A stretch of 38,447 nucleotides of DNA from Chara braunii (Eukaryota > Streptophyta > Charophyceae > Charales > Characeae): the NCBI GenBank assembly GCA_003427395.1, contig BFEA01000362.1, positions 1,558,186 to 1,596,632 on the forward strand, read 5' to 3'. Below the pieces are notes generated by a model. That model saw only the letters and a program-made list of their open reading frames with translations, searched no databases and had not been told where the DNA came from. Below, in pieces: positions 10,196 through 21,414 of this stretch. Numbering within the stretch: position 1 is the stretch's first letter; each line of letters starts with the position of its first letter. The position numbers were made by a program, and so were the translations under genes.

Positions 10196-13100
10196 CTCAT
10201 ATCGAACCAGCAGCCCGTCGGATACCGTAGGGTGCAACCACGCCGTAACAATACCGAACCTCTCCGAACCACATATCCGTACCGAGCCAAATACCATACT
10301 GTCGGTCCATGGTAGCACCATCCCACACCATCCATGCGACTACGGATTGACTCAGTGAGGTTAGTAATCAGATGAGTCAGGAAGGCGACACGGAAAACCT
10401 CGATCCTAAGGGGATAGTAAAAAAAGGCTAGAGTCCAGAGAATTTGATCAAATCAGGGTTCTGAGATGACGGCGGTTAATCCAAGCAAAATCAGGCCAGG
10501 CATCGAATAATCAATAGTCCCTGTTCATTCCTTCATTCTTAATCATTCCCCCTTTTCCTTAATTGTATTACCCGAAACAGTAAAATAACCGTAAACTTAT
10601 CAAAAATAAATTCCGAGAGGGTCTTAATTTAATTGTTGAAATTCTTTGTTTCATTTCTCCTTTATCATTTTTAATCTTTTCCTTTGTTTTCGATTCCAAT
10701 GCCGGAAAACATAAAATAGCGAGGTATTTTTCCCACTATTTAAATGCCGCAAAAAAATAAGGAAATTAAGGAATATTACATTTTTCTCGTCCCTCCTACT
10801 GTTCTCAATCTTGTCTCCCATCTTTAATTTAGGTACCAAAAATGGCAAAAATTCGAGGCGCTATTTTGGCCCTGATCATATGCTGCAAAAAACGTCGCAG
10901 CGGGGTTGGTCCCCGCGATGCCCCCTTGTGCCCGGCCATTCGAGGCCTAACCTCGGATCAGGATGAAATGACGGTCCCTAGATATGCCGGGAGCGGCTAC
11001 CCATTTTGCTAACTTTGAGGGTTACTCGTATGGTTTAGTGCGCCCAAAATCAGGGGTGCCCTGAGTTCCCCTAATCTTTGCCGCCTGGTCATTCCAGAGT
11101 ACCGTCAAAACACGGACTTGTCGCTGAGCCCAAGTTCCAAAGCCGCAGATTTTAGGCGGCGCACTGCTTGTGGCCGCCTGACAACATGTCGTAACATTGA
11201 GCAAGCAGGAGCTTGCTCAAGATTGGAACCCGCTGGGCGCCACATATGTGACGAACCATTTTCCGTACCGCGCGACTTTTTGCGCGATGATGACGAGGGG
11301 TCCCGAGATGGGAAGGCTGGGCAAGTTAAGGGAAGTGGGATCGGCGGGTAAATTGCGTCAGTGACCTTGCTTCTTTCTTTTTCTTCGCTTCGCTCCTTCC
11401 CATCGGCGGTGGTGGGGCAGGCCCAGGATAGACGGTTGAGTGTGCGCACCCCGTTGGGCGCGATCAATAACGGTTGGCGATGGTTCGTTCTTGCTCGGCT
11501 GGGAGTAAAAGGAGGGAACGAAGATTTTTGGCGCGATGATCGTGCGGGAGCTTTTCGGTGTTCTTTATAAAATTTTCCTAAAAACGAGCCCCCGAGGACT
11601 CTAGGAATTCTGATTTCCTTTTTGCTTTTCTTCTGTCGGAATTTTTCTGTCGCAGTTTTGAGTTCATATAGGAATTTAGGACTTTTTGAAATTCTTGCCG
11701 AGCGGCGCTCTTTTCTTGCGCGCGTTCTTATGCAGCGGGAACGAAGTTCTGACTAAGAGGCGCCCTTAATCTTGCACACAACTGTAATCGTTGGGCGGAC
11801 GCCATTATAACTGTATCTTCTTTCTTGATTCCCTCGTTTTCTTCCCACCCTTTGTCCCTTCTTTTGCTTTATCTAATTGGCCAGAGCGCTGCATGCCTGG
11901 ATCGATGCGTGGAAAGTGGCTATGTCCCCCACGCCGCAATCTGGTCATGCCAAGCGTAGACACTTTCTCCTTCTGCTCCTCTTTCCAATCCCTGCCATCT
12001 CGCATCTTCGCACACGCACGCATGCTATAAATTTCGTCGGCGCGATTATATAGCTCTCTTAAAATTCTTGGAAGGTTGAGGTTAGCGGGATCAGTGAGGG
12101 CCGACTAATGAGCGAAGTACTAAGAGGTGAGTTGATGAGGGAGTTGGGCGACCCGACGAGCTGGTGCCAAGTGAGCGGGGTTGACGTGTAGGCCACGACG
12201 GACTGTGGCGCACGGGCGAACCTGACGGGCGCATACGGACTAAGCGGGGTGACAACTTCGTTGGTAGGTGCGAGACGACGGACTGTCCGCAATGGAGAGA
12301 GAGAAAGAGAAAGAGGACACGGGCGGGCGTGGGATTGCAATCTTCTTAGTCTTAACTCTAGTGTACAAATTTTGGCTCTGGGCGAGATCATGCCCTTGTT
12401 TTGCATTTTAACCTTCTTTTCGCCTTTGTGGGATATGTTCTCCCTCTTTCACTTTTTGCATTCGCTTGATGAGATGGGTCCGATGATCTTGTAATGCTGG
12501 ATAACCGATGTTTTGCGTGTAACTCTGAAGCCTATTCTCACTCATAGGATTGGTAGGTGAAAGGAATAGATATTGTTATGATGCTTTGATGAATGTCTAG
12601 GTACGCAATTGCATTCTGCTTGGACAAGAGTTGTCTGAAAGGTCGATTGCATGACCCCCCCCCCCCCGCCCCCATTCTGCATAAGTGATTGCCTTATGGA
12701 TGAATCCACAACGGACTAACCCCGCGGGCCCATGTGTAAGTACGACCCGACGAATACGGCTTACACAGGCACTCGCGAGGCCGGTCCACAACCCCGAACG
12801 GACGTAGCCCGACTGATCTCGACAGGAATGATAGAATCCCTATCTACGGTACGGGTCAAGGCGAAAGGGGATTGCTGAGTGTAATTGCTTGGTGGGATTA
12901 GCTGCAAGAGCTGAGCCGGTGCGGACTGCCCCTTTGGTTGCTTGCGCAGATTAGGATCGGGTCTGGTAACCCTCGCGCACGCACGTGTTAGACAACGGTC
13001 GTCCGTGGACGCGCCATCTACACGTGCGCCCGCAAAAGCTAGCCACGATCCCGCCCTGTAGGAAGATGTGTATGCAGGAATTCAGTTGAATGCGATATGG

Positions 13101-13599
13101 TGATAGACTCTCCCTTTTGGATCACCGATCGCGAAAGCAAAAGGAACCCAGAATACAGAGCATATTGGGAACGGGAACAGATCCGACGACAGCAAGTTTA
13201 ACCCGACAACAGCGAAACCTACGAAACTCGGGACATCTCGAGTACCCTTGCCGGACTGAAAACGAGCGACTGTGCAGGGGCGATTTCCCTCTGGCAATCA
13301 ACCGAGACTCGCGGATTCCCGATTATCCCGACAGCCGGAACCAGCAATATCTTCTAACCCCAGGCTTCGTTGCCATTACCACTAACTTCCCTCCCTCTTA
13401 TATCATCCTCCCCTACCATCAGCTACTCGTGGTCCCCTGGGATTCCATAGCCCGGTTCTGGCCCCGTCTGCCGTGCTCAGAGTGTCGGCAGCCCGACGAG
13501 CATCGGCAAGCGAGGGTCGCGCAACGAGCCTATCCCAGGACAGAGCGACGAGAGTCCGACTCGTCTTCACCAGACCCCAAGACGTGCGACAGTCGGCAG
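10196..13599. other. Long stretch with no recognisable gene
   Basis: Composition varies: AT-rich at about 10500-10860, mixed at 10860-13600, with a C homopolymer tract at about 12653-12667. The open frames here, the longest being 196 codons at 13090-13680 on +, show no domain I can name. No RNA gene was seen. Confidence 0.6.
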
Positions 13600-14296
13600 C
13601 GGTACGAGCACTCCTACAGAAACACTCGTAGCACCCCACCCCGACTCAGGCAGCACGTTCCGTCATCGCCACAACTCTGAGCAGAAGACACTTGCACTCT
13701 TACCCGTGAAACTTGTCACCGGAGATCTCAGTTCCGACCTGGGACTCCACCCCAAATTCCCAAAAATCCTTGGCACCCCACTTTTTCGCACTTCCGGGCC
13801 CCCATCCCACTCCGATCAGGAAGTCGCGGCGGGCGTGAGGTTGGGCGTCACAACAGACCAAATGAAGAGTTTGGAAAATGCAAAAGACTTGTTTGAGGAC
13901 CAACTCGAGTGGGCCGAAGTAGGGATCAACATTGTCACATCAGCAATAATGAATTTTTCCAGAATGAAGGTTGCCTCTGACTCGTGGAAGAAAAAGTAAT
14001 TGAAAAACGAAATCGACCTGGCAAAACGAAAGATGGGAGGGGATCCCTTTTCTGAGTATTATTGGTCTAGATTCTAGAAGAAGAAACGTGACAATCTTAG
14101 AATTATAAAAATAAGAAGTTAAGAGGCAAGCCGAATGGCTGGACTGGGTAAAAATCAAAGGAATTATAGGGTACGACAGGATGACTAAATTATCCTTCGA
14201 CTCCCTGCTCCTCAAACAATCTAAATCCTTAATCAGGGAATTGGTTCACCCTTTCAAGTTGCGATACACTCTGCGCTGGCAACAGACATAGAGACA

Positions 14297-15804
14297 ATGT
14301 GCTCATATGCCTTTGAGTACTTTAGCGACATTGTCACTACAAGACGACCCTTTGACAATTGAAGTATAGGCTTGGCTGTCACCAATGCATTTTGGGACAT
14401 AACCAGGGTAAGGCTCTCCCCACAAATGGTGCAAGCACTTGATGAACCTTTCTCGATCGAAGAACGAGGGAAGACAGGCTTAGACAGCCTAACAAACGGC
14501 ACCCGGAAAGTGTCCTGGCCTGGATGGCCTCCCAGTAGAATTGTATGTGGAATGCTGGGAAGCCTTGACCCTTTCTTGACTGGTGTATACAACAACGTAA
14601 GAAATAGGGGCTCACTTCCAACAAATTTTTTAAAAGGATGTATCTCTCTTTTTTATAAAAGGTAGTAAATTGGAAGCCAGGAATTATAAACCTATTTCTA
14701 TATTGAATTTTTCCTACAAGATTTTAGCCAATGCCCTGACCATCAGGCTGGCCGAACACTTAGTAGGCCAGGAGCAAGGGGGCTTTGTAAAAGGGCGCAT
14801 AATTTTCGATAATATTATGGCTACCCTGCAAGCCCTGGAGATCATCGCATCTGGAAAAAAAAAAATTGTGGTCCTTCTCCTGGGTATGGAGAAGGCGTAT
14901 GATAAAGTGGGCTGACCGTTTGTTTTTACCACGTTGAACCGGATGGGTTTCGGCCCGCATTTTCTCCAGTACGTAAAGACGATGTACTTAGAAGCTTCAT
15001 CCGTAGCGCTGGTGAAAAGGTTGTCTGAGGAGTTTAATCCGTCCCGGTCCTTACGCCATGGTTTCCGATTTGCCCCCCTTCTGTTTGTTTTGCAGTGAGA
15101 GGTTTTATTAGATAATATTAGATTTAACTCAGTAAATGGAGGGTTAGAACTCCCCCCCTCCATACACTGGAAGGGGGGAGCTATCGCAGATGACCTTATA
15201 GTGCCATGTGAGAACACTCAGTCATCCCTTAACGAATTAAGAACTGTATTTTGACAAATATTGTATTTTGTCAGAGGCATCTATAAATTGGGATAAATCA
15301 GTGTATTTGCCCCCCCCCCCCTCCTTTCACAATTAGGGCAAACTGGGGTTTGAGAGAAGTCCCACCGGAAAGTTCAGAGCGTCTCCTGGGGGTACAGGCT
15401 TCACTGCAAAACTGTGCTCAGGCTCAAGACAAGATTCTGCAGGATAAAGTATGTGCAAGGATTCTAGGGTGGGTAAGAAACCACAAGTTATGTTTTTTTG
15501 GTCGGGCGCTCGTGCTTACCTCAGTTGCCCTTTCAATCCTTTGGTTTCTTTTATTCGTGCATTATCGGGGACATACGGCCTACTCGTCCATTCAAAGGGT
15601 TGCGGCACAGTACTTGTGGAAACCTGCTGCTATTGAACATCAAGGATTCATCTATAAAGTGGCGTGGGAGTTGGTATGCCAGTTGAGAAATCAAGGGGGC
15701 TTAGGCTGCCTGGATCCTAGGGACCAGAACATTGTTCTACTTATCAAATGAATTATCAAAGCATGCTTTCAAACAGATCACAAACAATGGCCTAGGGTCC
15801 AATT
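14297..15804 (+). pseudogene. LINE reverse transcriptase domain
   Basis: The RNA-copying domain of an L1-like element. Seen in order: YAFEYFSDIVTTRRP (about 14306), the fingers segment DITRVRLSPQMVQAL (about 14400), SLPTNFLKGCISLFYK (about 14615), NYKPISILNFSYKILANALT (about 14685), QGGFVKGR (about 14775), motif A (VVLLLGMEKAYDKVG, about 14870), NRMGFGPHFL, the motif B region (SRSLRHGFRFAPLLFVLQ, where LRQGCPLAP is usual), motif C (GAIADDLIV, about 15177), LSEASINWDKS (about 15262) and the thumb (LLGVQ through GGLGCLDP). Motif A has a Glu at the position where the catalytic Asp is usual. Breaks: TGA at about 14358, a frame change near 14660, TGA 14913 (where Trp is usual), TGA 15096, TGA 15252, a frame change after it, and TGA 15749 (Trp expected). 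Confidence 0.9.
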
Positions 15805-16244
15805 AACAGTCATTTCGTCAAAACGGACATATTATATTTTTTGAACGAAATCAAAACTGACTTTTTTTGTCAAAATCCGGTCGGAATTTTTTGCTCTTGG
15901 GGGTCCGGCGTTCCCAAAACGCCGGACCCCCCACATGTATCTGGTCTATGGTTGAGACGAGATACNNNNNNNNNNNNNNNNNNNNNNNNNNNNNNNNNNN
16001 NNNNNNNNNNNNNNNNNNNNNNNNNNNNNNNNNNNNNNNNNNNNNNNNNNNNNNNNNNNNNNNNNNNNNNNNNNNNNNNNNNNNNNNNNNNNNNNNNNNN
16101 NNNNNNNNNNNNATGTAGGGGGTCCGGCGTTTCGGGAACGCCAGACCCCCAGGAGCAAAAAATTCCGACCGGATTTTAGCAAAAAAAATCCGTTTTGATT
16201 TCGTTCAAAAAATATAATATGTCCGTTTTTACGAAATGTTTGTT
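15805..16244. mobile_element. Non-autonomous long-TIR (foldback-type) element inserted in the LINE
   Basis: The left end (15805 to about 15938) and right end (about 16113 to 16244) are inverted repeats of about 130 bp with few differences, sharing blocks such as CATTTCGT, ACGGACATATTATATTTT, TGAACGAAATCAAAAC and ATCCGGTCGGAATTTTTTGC. Each TIR ends internally in its own small hairpin (GGGGGTCCGGCGTT facing AACGCCGGACCCCC on the left). AATT flanks both sides (15801-15804 and 16245-16248). The middle is an N gap, so the true length and any coding content are unknown. The superfamily is not assigned. Confidence 0.85.
15966..16112. other. Assembly gap (147 N)
   Basis: Run of N inside the TIR element. 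Foldback DNA of this kind is hard to assemble, so the N count should not be taken as a true length. Confidence 0.99.
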
Positions 16245-16258
16245 AATTGGCATAATAT

Positions 16259-17509
16259 GTTATGAAGAGGGATTGGTCATTGGTGGAAGATGTGAATGTG
16301 TTGGCGTGTCTTCTACTGACCAATCTCTCCAAAAAGAAGACCGGGTCCAGGATCTGGAATGACACTCTGACAGCATGGCACAAAATCAAGCCCGAGCGGT
16401 TGATAGACCCAGGCACAAAGCTAAAGGTGTTGAATCAATATTTATTTGACAACTCATTGATTAAACAGCCTACTGGACAGCCCTTTGAATCACGAGACAG
16501 AGTGGGGAATTCCACCCGTTCATAGATTGAAAAAGGAGTATTCGTGGTTGAACACATATGGGACACTCAGGGACAATGTTGGCGCACAGTGGGAGACATC
16601 AGAAAGAAACTGAGTCTCCCAAGGTTGCACAAATTGGAGGAACATTATGCTGCACTTTTAGCTGCATTACCGGCGCACTGGGAGGAGCTCATCAAGGAGG
16701 ACACAAAACATGCAATGGGCACATGGGTACTGCACCCGGATGGCGGTCAATTTGTCCTGAAGGTACTTGGCTCAAACCTGCCACAAAGAGTAAACTTGGA
16801 ACAGTGGAGGAAGGGGCGTCCGCTCAAGGAAGGCATAAAGCTCACCAGGATAAGGAAATTAAGTTGGTTTCGACGGCGGACCTGGTAGAAGTAGGGGTAT
16901 GGGAACCACGGGAGCCTGACTCCAAGAACGGAATCCTATTGGAAGACCTGGCAAAGAGCTATAGAGTGAAACCCCTACAATATGGCTGGAGAGGGCAAGG
17001 AGGGAGCAAAACGCCAGTAATTCTCTACCTCCCGGAAACAGGGGTGAAACAGCGTCGACTACAGAAGTTGCAACCTCAAGAGGTGGCTATTCAGAGGTTC
17101 CAGAAAAATTAGGGAGTTTCTAAATCACACCTAGACTTCAGAGGCATGTGAAAGTTGTTAAAGAAGATTCCTTTGCAGAAGCAAGCAAGCTTAATGTGGG
17201 CTTAGTCGATGGCTGTGATCTCGTCTGCCCTCTGGCTTAGTTCGAGGGAATAGAGCTTAATCTGACATGTCTGAGATGCGATTGGGGATGGGAGGCCACG
17301 CAGCATATATGGCTACTCTTCCCCTTTGCAAACGAGCTATGGATGTGGTGGAAGTTGCAATGGGAGGCAGGAGGAGGAGCTAAATGGGAATGGACGGATT
17401 TTATTTGTTATCCCGCCTCCCTATGCCAAGTTTTCGGATGAACGGGGATATGTGGCATTACTAGTCAGCAGAGGGATACTTTTGGAGACAATTTGGAAAG
17501 CACGGAGTG
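16259..17509 (+). pseudogene. LINE ORF2 C-terminal region and zinc-binding segment
   Basis: Continues the LINE frame beyond the TIR insertion: RDWSLVEDVNVLACLL, then IWNDTLTAWHKIKP, QYLFDNSLIKQPTGQPF, a TAG at 16523, and EKGVFVVEHIWDTQGQCWR. These match the usual post-RT pattern of plant-type L1 proteins (IW..L.AW, LFDN, GI..V..LWD). A frame change near 16830 leads to a second segment ending at 17112 (TAG). From about 17260 a zinc-binding RT segment is visible (CLRCDWGWEATQHIW, then NELWMWW), but the usual later Cys is replaced by Phe (LFPFAN). The final LLETIWKARS at about 17480 resembles the conserved end of such proteins. Confidence 0.8.
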
Positions 17510-17541
<32 letters not shown>

Positions 17542-17700
17542 TACCCTCGCCAGTGTTAGTGTTGCTGATAAGAGCAGACACCACTAACACCTAGGAAGAG
17601 GCTCCGTCTATTGGTGGGGAGCATCACTTGCTGGAAAACGGGTCCAGCGTCCCATATTACAGAAAGAATAATGACTGAGAATATCTGAAAATGGTTGAGC
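17510..17700 (-). mobile_element. Retroposon 3' tail with terminal hairpin and poly(A)
   Basis: Read on -, the order is GGGACGCTGGACCCG, CCAATAGACGGAGCCTC, a hairpin (arms near GTGTTAGTG and CACTAACAC, about 17553-17591), then a 23-base A run (T17510-17532 on +). The same block occurs at 27751-27900 with substitutions in both hairpin arms that keep pairing. It lies at the end of the + LINE and in line with the - LINE beyond it. It is either the 3' end of that LINE or of a short element that shares the tail. Confidence 0.7.
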
Positions 17701-18479
17701 ATGTCTATTGGTTTCCTGAGGCTGTGCTCCCTGATCATCCCGGGGCTCCGTTGTCCCATGGAACTGCTAATATCACCCATCCCCTTATTGGAGCTCCCCT
17801 TATATCTTTGCCCAGCCCTGTTACAACAGTCCCCCTGTTTGATTTTTGTTGTGACTGACCCTTTAAATCCTTAAAACTCTTGAGACCTCAACATGCCCAA
17901 TGTTCACTCCGTGTTCTATCAGTCAGTGATTGTGTGCAGTCCCGGTTACCTTTATTACCACAACCCTGGGGCCTGCATCCCCTGTGTGCAGTTCGGTCCG
18001 CCTTTCGTTCTGAGTTTGGAGGGGCAGGAACCTCTTCACCCTGGACCTGGTGCCAGTTACTTGTCGTACTCACGAGTTTCACCTTCTCCCTAACAGGGGT
18101 CGCTCCAGCAACTCTTCAGAGACAGACTTTGCCTACATATGTGTCACTGTTACCTTCCTCTGCGTGCCAATGATACCTACATTCTTTGCAGTGACTGTTG
18201 CCTATATAATCTGCTAAGTGCAGATGCCCAACAGACCGACCATCTTGTTGTTCCCCTTACTGATACCCATATCATTGCCTTTCAACGATTGTTGTGGCAG
18301 CCGGGGGAAACATATCTGGAAATTCCTCGGGGCGCTTCATCTGAATGTTGGGGTCGACCTGGAGCCAGTCGTGGAACCTGAGCATGTAGTCCTTGGTGAA
18401 GTCCTCTTGCCCCTCTTTGGCCCTCGTTTCCCCTGGCTAGTCTACCTGGGCCATCCTGCCCCCCCCTCCCCCCCCCAGC
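17701..18479. other. Unrecognised stretch between retroposon tail and LINE-2 coding region
   Basis: No coding signal was recognised on either strand. By position it would be 3' untranslated sequence of the minus-strand LINE. There is a pyrimidine/C-rich stretch near 18450-18478. Confidence 0.5.
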
Positions 18480-19138
18480 CATTCTGCGCATAATTTATGG
18501 ATTTCCTTGGTTATATCAGTTTTTTGAGATAGGATTGTCATTTTTTCTTGAACTTTTTTCCATTGCATTCTTATTTTTGTTTCGATAAACTGTTTTACTA
18601 TGTCTGCCACTTCCCCTTCCCCCATCCTAGCCCCTTCTTGATCAAAGACGCACCTTCTTAACCATAACGTCCCGATCAAAGCCTTTCTGGATATGGAGAA
18701 AAGGTTACTGGCTAGGCGAGATGCATGCGGTCTTCCCCTTTCTCCTAAGAGAAGGGTTTCCCATTTCCAAGGCCATTCCTCATCAGTGCCCAATTGTGTC
18801 CAGATACGGTCCCGCCAACGCCACAGCAGGACTGCCCCAGGGCATTGTAGAAAGATATGTTCTATTGTTTCGCAGATTCTTCGTCCTGGGAACCCTGCAT
18901 TACAGGATTTGCACCACGGGAGAACCTCCGCTCTCTGTTCTAGGTTCGTCCTGTCGATGATCCAGTTGTTGGTGGGGAGGCACCTGTGGCTGATTTTTTT
19001 TATTTTTATTTTTAAAGGGCCCAGTGCCCAAGGCTAATATTACCAATAAGAGGAATGAGGCCGGGGTCCTCACAGTCAACCTGGAGAAACCGAACTGAAC
19101 TTGCTGAGAAGCAGGCTCAACGTCCCTCATGTGGTGAC

Positions 19139-19174
<36 letters not shown>

Positions 19175-21060
19175 ACTAATGATGATGATGTTGATGGTGA
19201 TAAAAAAGTAAGCTATGCTATATCAACAATTCTAGTCTCCTTATCCTAGAGCAACTTCTAGCCCTCCCTGTACCACGACACTGTAAATTTGAGACAAAAC
19301 CAACGTAACCAATGTCACCCATAGCTGATCTCTCCTCGCCACCGAGCAGCCCCCCCCGATTCGCCAGTGGATTGCCTTCCTCCCTCGGCAACCCCCAGAT
19401 CTCTCTACAAGGCCTCACGCTCCTGCCGTTGCAGGTTACAGGGCAATGCCCTAGCTTTGGCCAGCGTCGTTCTGGCGTCGGCAAAACAGGGGCACAGAAA
19501 AAAACAACTCTGCAGATATCGGTCCGAGTTCGACCATCTCTGAAATCCTATATCCCGGATGTGGAAGAAAACTAGATGTTGTCCAAAAATTCCAGAACAC
19601 CTGAAAGCTTAATATAACAATGATGAGATAATGATACTAATGATGATGATAATGTTGGTGAAGATGATTATGCTGTTGATGATTATGGTAAAAAATTAGA
19701 AGACTATGCTATATCCGCACCACTGGCCTCCTACTCCTAGAGCACCTCCTAGCCCTCCCTATGCCAAGACTTTACATCTCAGAGATTATGCCCTCCTAAC
19801 CAATGTCACCCATAACTGACCTGTTCTCGCCACCTAGACCTGTAGAGAGGCGAATTTTGTTGGTCTTTCCTTCACTCCTCTGAACCATTTCAGCCCTCTT
19901 ACTTGGTCCCTATGGAGACTGAGGTGTTTCTGCCATTTGTCCCCTACCTCCGTCTGAACATCCATCCGGGGCCTAATCATCCTATAGGTGGTTCTCATTG
20001 CTAACTCATGGAGATGCACTGGTTGCCCATTGCATCCTTTTATGATTTATCCACTGCCATTCCAGAGGGTCCACGACTAGCTCGGATAGAGGAGCTTCTG
20101 GTAGGTAGGCTCGCCATTGGGTGCCCCCTTCCTTCTGGCTCTGCAGCACTCGGATCCGGTAAAGGTTAGATTTCTCATGCCATTGGACTGCGTCTGGGTG
20201 GCATTTGATCAAGGTGTCGTCCCCTCTTCTTTCAAAAAGGTTGACCATTGCCCCCTTTGGTGTTGCCTCTACCACTGAACCTATTTGTAACAGAAACTCC
20301 TCCACCCTTACTGCTACCAGTCTTGTTCCAGTAAAACCCTGCCCTTCCTCAGGGACACCACCCAGGCTAGGGGGATCAAGAAAATTAGTTGATCCAGTAG
20401 TCCTCCAGTTCATGTGCGTGTTGCAGGCTCGGTCTGAGTTGTTGGGCTGTTTTCCAATCCTTGTTGTCCTCATCCCATATGTCCCGTACCCTGAGGATCC
20501 CCTGTCTGACCCATGAAGCCCATTGGGGGTCGGAACTGCCATATAATCTTCCTTGTCTATCAGTAATTGCCCTGTTGCCGAACAGGGGTTGGCGTAAAAT
20601 CTCTTCTATCCGTATTGGAATGGGCCTATCAGGGATCGGTAGCCTCCACCAATTCTTGATTAAGTTGCTCCAAAATTTATCTCTCGCTAGGTCCTGTCGA
20701 GCCGCTCCTCTATCTCCCTCCTCTCATAAGCGCGTGTTGGCTCGAGGGATAGCCCAATATCGGTCGTCTAGCCATGTGAGTGGGTTTATTGTGTCAATAG
20801 TTCTGGGAGCCAGTCTACGGATTTGTTCCAATGCCTGCTCTCGCCATGGGATGTTAATTCCTACAATCAGTCTTTTGATCCATTGGATTGATAAGCGGCG
20901 GCTTGTAGGGAGGGATCCAACAGTCCGATACCTCCTCTGGTTTTAGGTTATATAAGCTTGTCCCATGCCACCGTGACCCTGCTGATCACGTTTTTCCCTC
21001 GCCAGAGGAATGCAACCAGTTGCTTCTAGTCTTCCAAAAAAAAACGATGCCAATATAACA
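18480..21060 (-). pseudogene. Second L1-type LINE, 5'-truncated, C-terminal half only
   Basis: Minus-strand fragments follow LINE ORF2 order from high to low coordinate. At about 21010-20890 there is LVAFLWRGK, VTVAWDKLI, an in-frame TAA, then GGIGLLDPSLQAAAYQSN (the end of the RT thumb/connection). At 20640-20400 is a post-RT region (WASWVRQGILRVRDIWDED). At about 19840-20240 are unassigned segments. At about 18690-18960 there is a zinc-binding RT segment with all ligands visible (WCKSCNAG, ETIEHIFLQC, LLWRWRDRIW). The catalytic RT core is missing, as expected for 5' truncation during target-primed reverse transcription. A (GAT)n-bearing repeat interrupts it at about 18990-19850. Several frames are used, so it is dead. 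Confidence 0.8.
18988..19850 (+). repeat. Insertion with (GAT)n and a ~200-bp direct duplication
   Basis: A T-rich run (about 18988-19012) leads into a block (GGGCCCAGTGCCCAAGGCT to GGGTCCTCACAGTC, about 19018-19075) that recurs inverted at about 28105-28170. A (GAT)n microsatellite follows at about 19137-19193. The segment from GATACTAATGATGATGAT through CTATGCTATATC, CTAGCCCTCCCT and CCAATGTCACCCATA to CTCGCCACC is present twice (about 19170-19345 and 19635-19835) with moderate divergence. It sits inside LINE-2 coding sequence and is therefore younger than that copy. Confidence 0.6.
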
Positions 21061-21404
21061 TCAGATTTGTATGGTTAAGGCGATGCTTAGACTTAACGAT
21101 TTTGACAGAATGGAGAAAATCGAAGCATAAAGCGGGGGGGGTTGTTTTGGCTTCAAAAGGCCTAGACTTGGAAAGGGGTTTTGACATCTATTAGCTCATA
21201 AGGGAAATTGTTGCTTTCTAAGTGGCTAATTTAGATCCAGATGCAGTAAGTCGCCTGTAGGTTGGCATAGGCATATTAGGGCATGCTCTTGAGAGTACGC
21301 CAGTCTGCGTACCTTACATTTTACTGTGCTTCAAGGCTATTTTTGAGAAGCAAAAAAAGAAAAAAGTCTGACACCTTTCGAAAAATGCCTTCGTTCGAAA
21401 GTCA
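21061..21404. other. Short stretch between LINE-2 and PLE-1
   Basis: The first ~70 bp can still be read as weak minus-strand LINE sequence (KSKHRLNHTNLMLYWHRFF). A G run occurs at about 21134. Nothing else is recognised up to the PLE-1 target duplication. Confidence 0.5.
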
Positions 21405-21414
21405 GTGTGGCAAG
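21405..21414. repeat. Candidate 5' target-site duplication of PLE-1
   Basis: GTGTGGCAAG abuts the left end of the 5' pseudo-LTR. GTGTGGCGAG abuts the right end of the 3' pseudo-LTR (27699-27708). Nine of ten positions match, and both abut the repeat boundaries exactly. Confidence 0.65.

Larger units (their letters stand above)
13600..17509 (+). mobile_element. L1-type LINE, decayed, 5' part missing or unrecognisable
   Basis: Successive coding fragments on + follow the order of an L1-type LINE ORF2: a linker between endonuclease and RT (13600-14290), reverse transcriptase (about 14297-15800), a post-RT region (16259-17112) and a zinc-binding segment with FWKAR-like end (about 17240-17505). 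No apurinic endonuclease domain could be identified upstream. The element is interrupted by a TIR transposon at 15805-16244. It is abruptly followed by a T-run at 17510 that belongs to a retroposon tail in the opposite orientation, so it was probably hit by a later insertion at its end. Numerous stops and frame changes show that it is dead. Confidence 0.85.

Noticed and set aside
13090-13680. 196-codon open frame on +
   Set aside because: No recognisable domain, no plausible homology and biased composition. Its end overlaps the region where the LINE linker frame is already open in another frame.
14670-15254. Three in-frame TGA codons in the LINE as selenocysteine or reassigned Trp
   Set aside because: One falls where Trp is expected but the others do not, TAG and frameshifts also occur in the same gene, and other elements have TAA and TAG stops. 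Decay is simpler.
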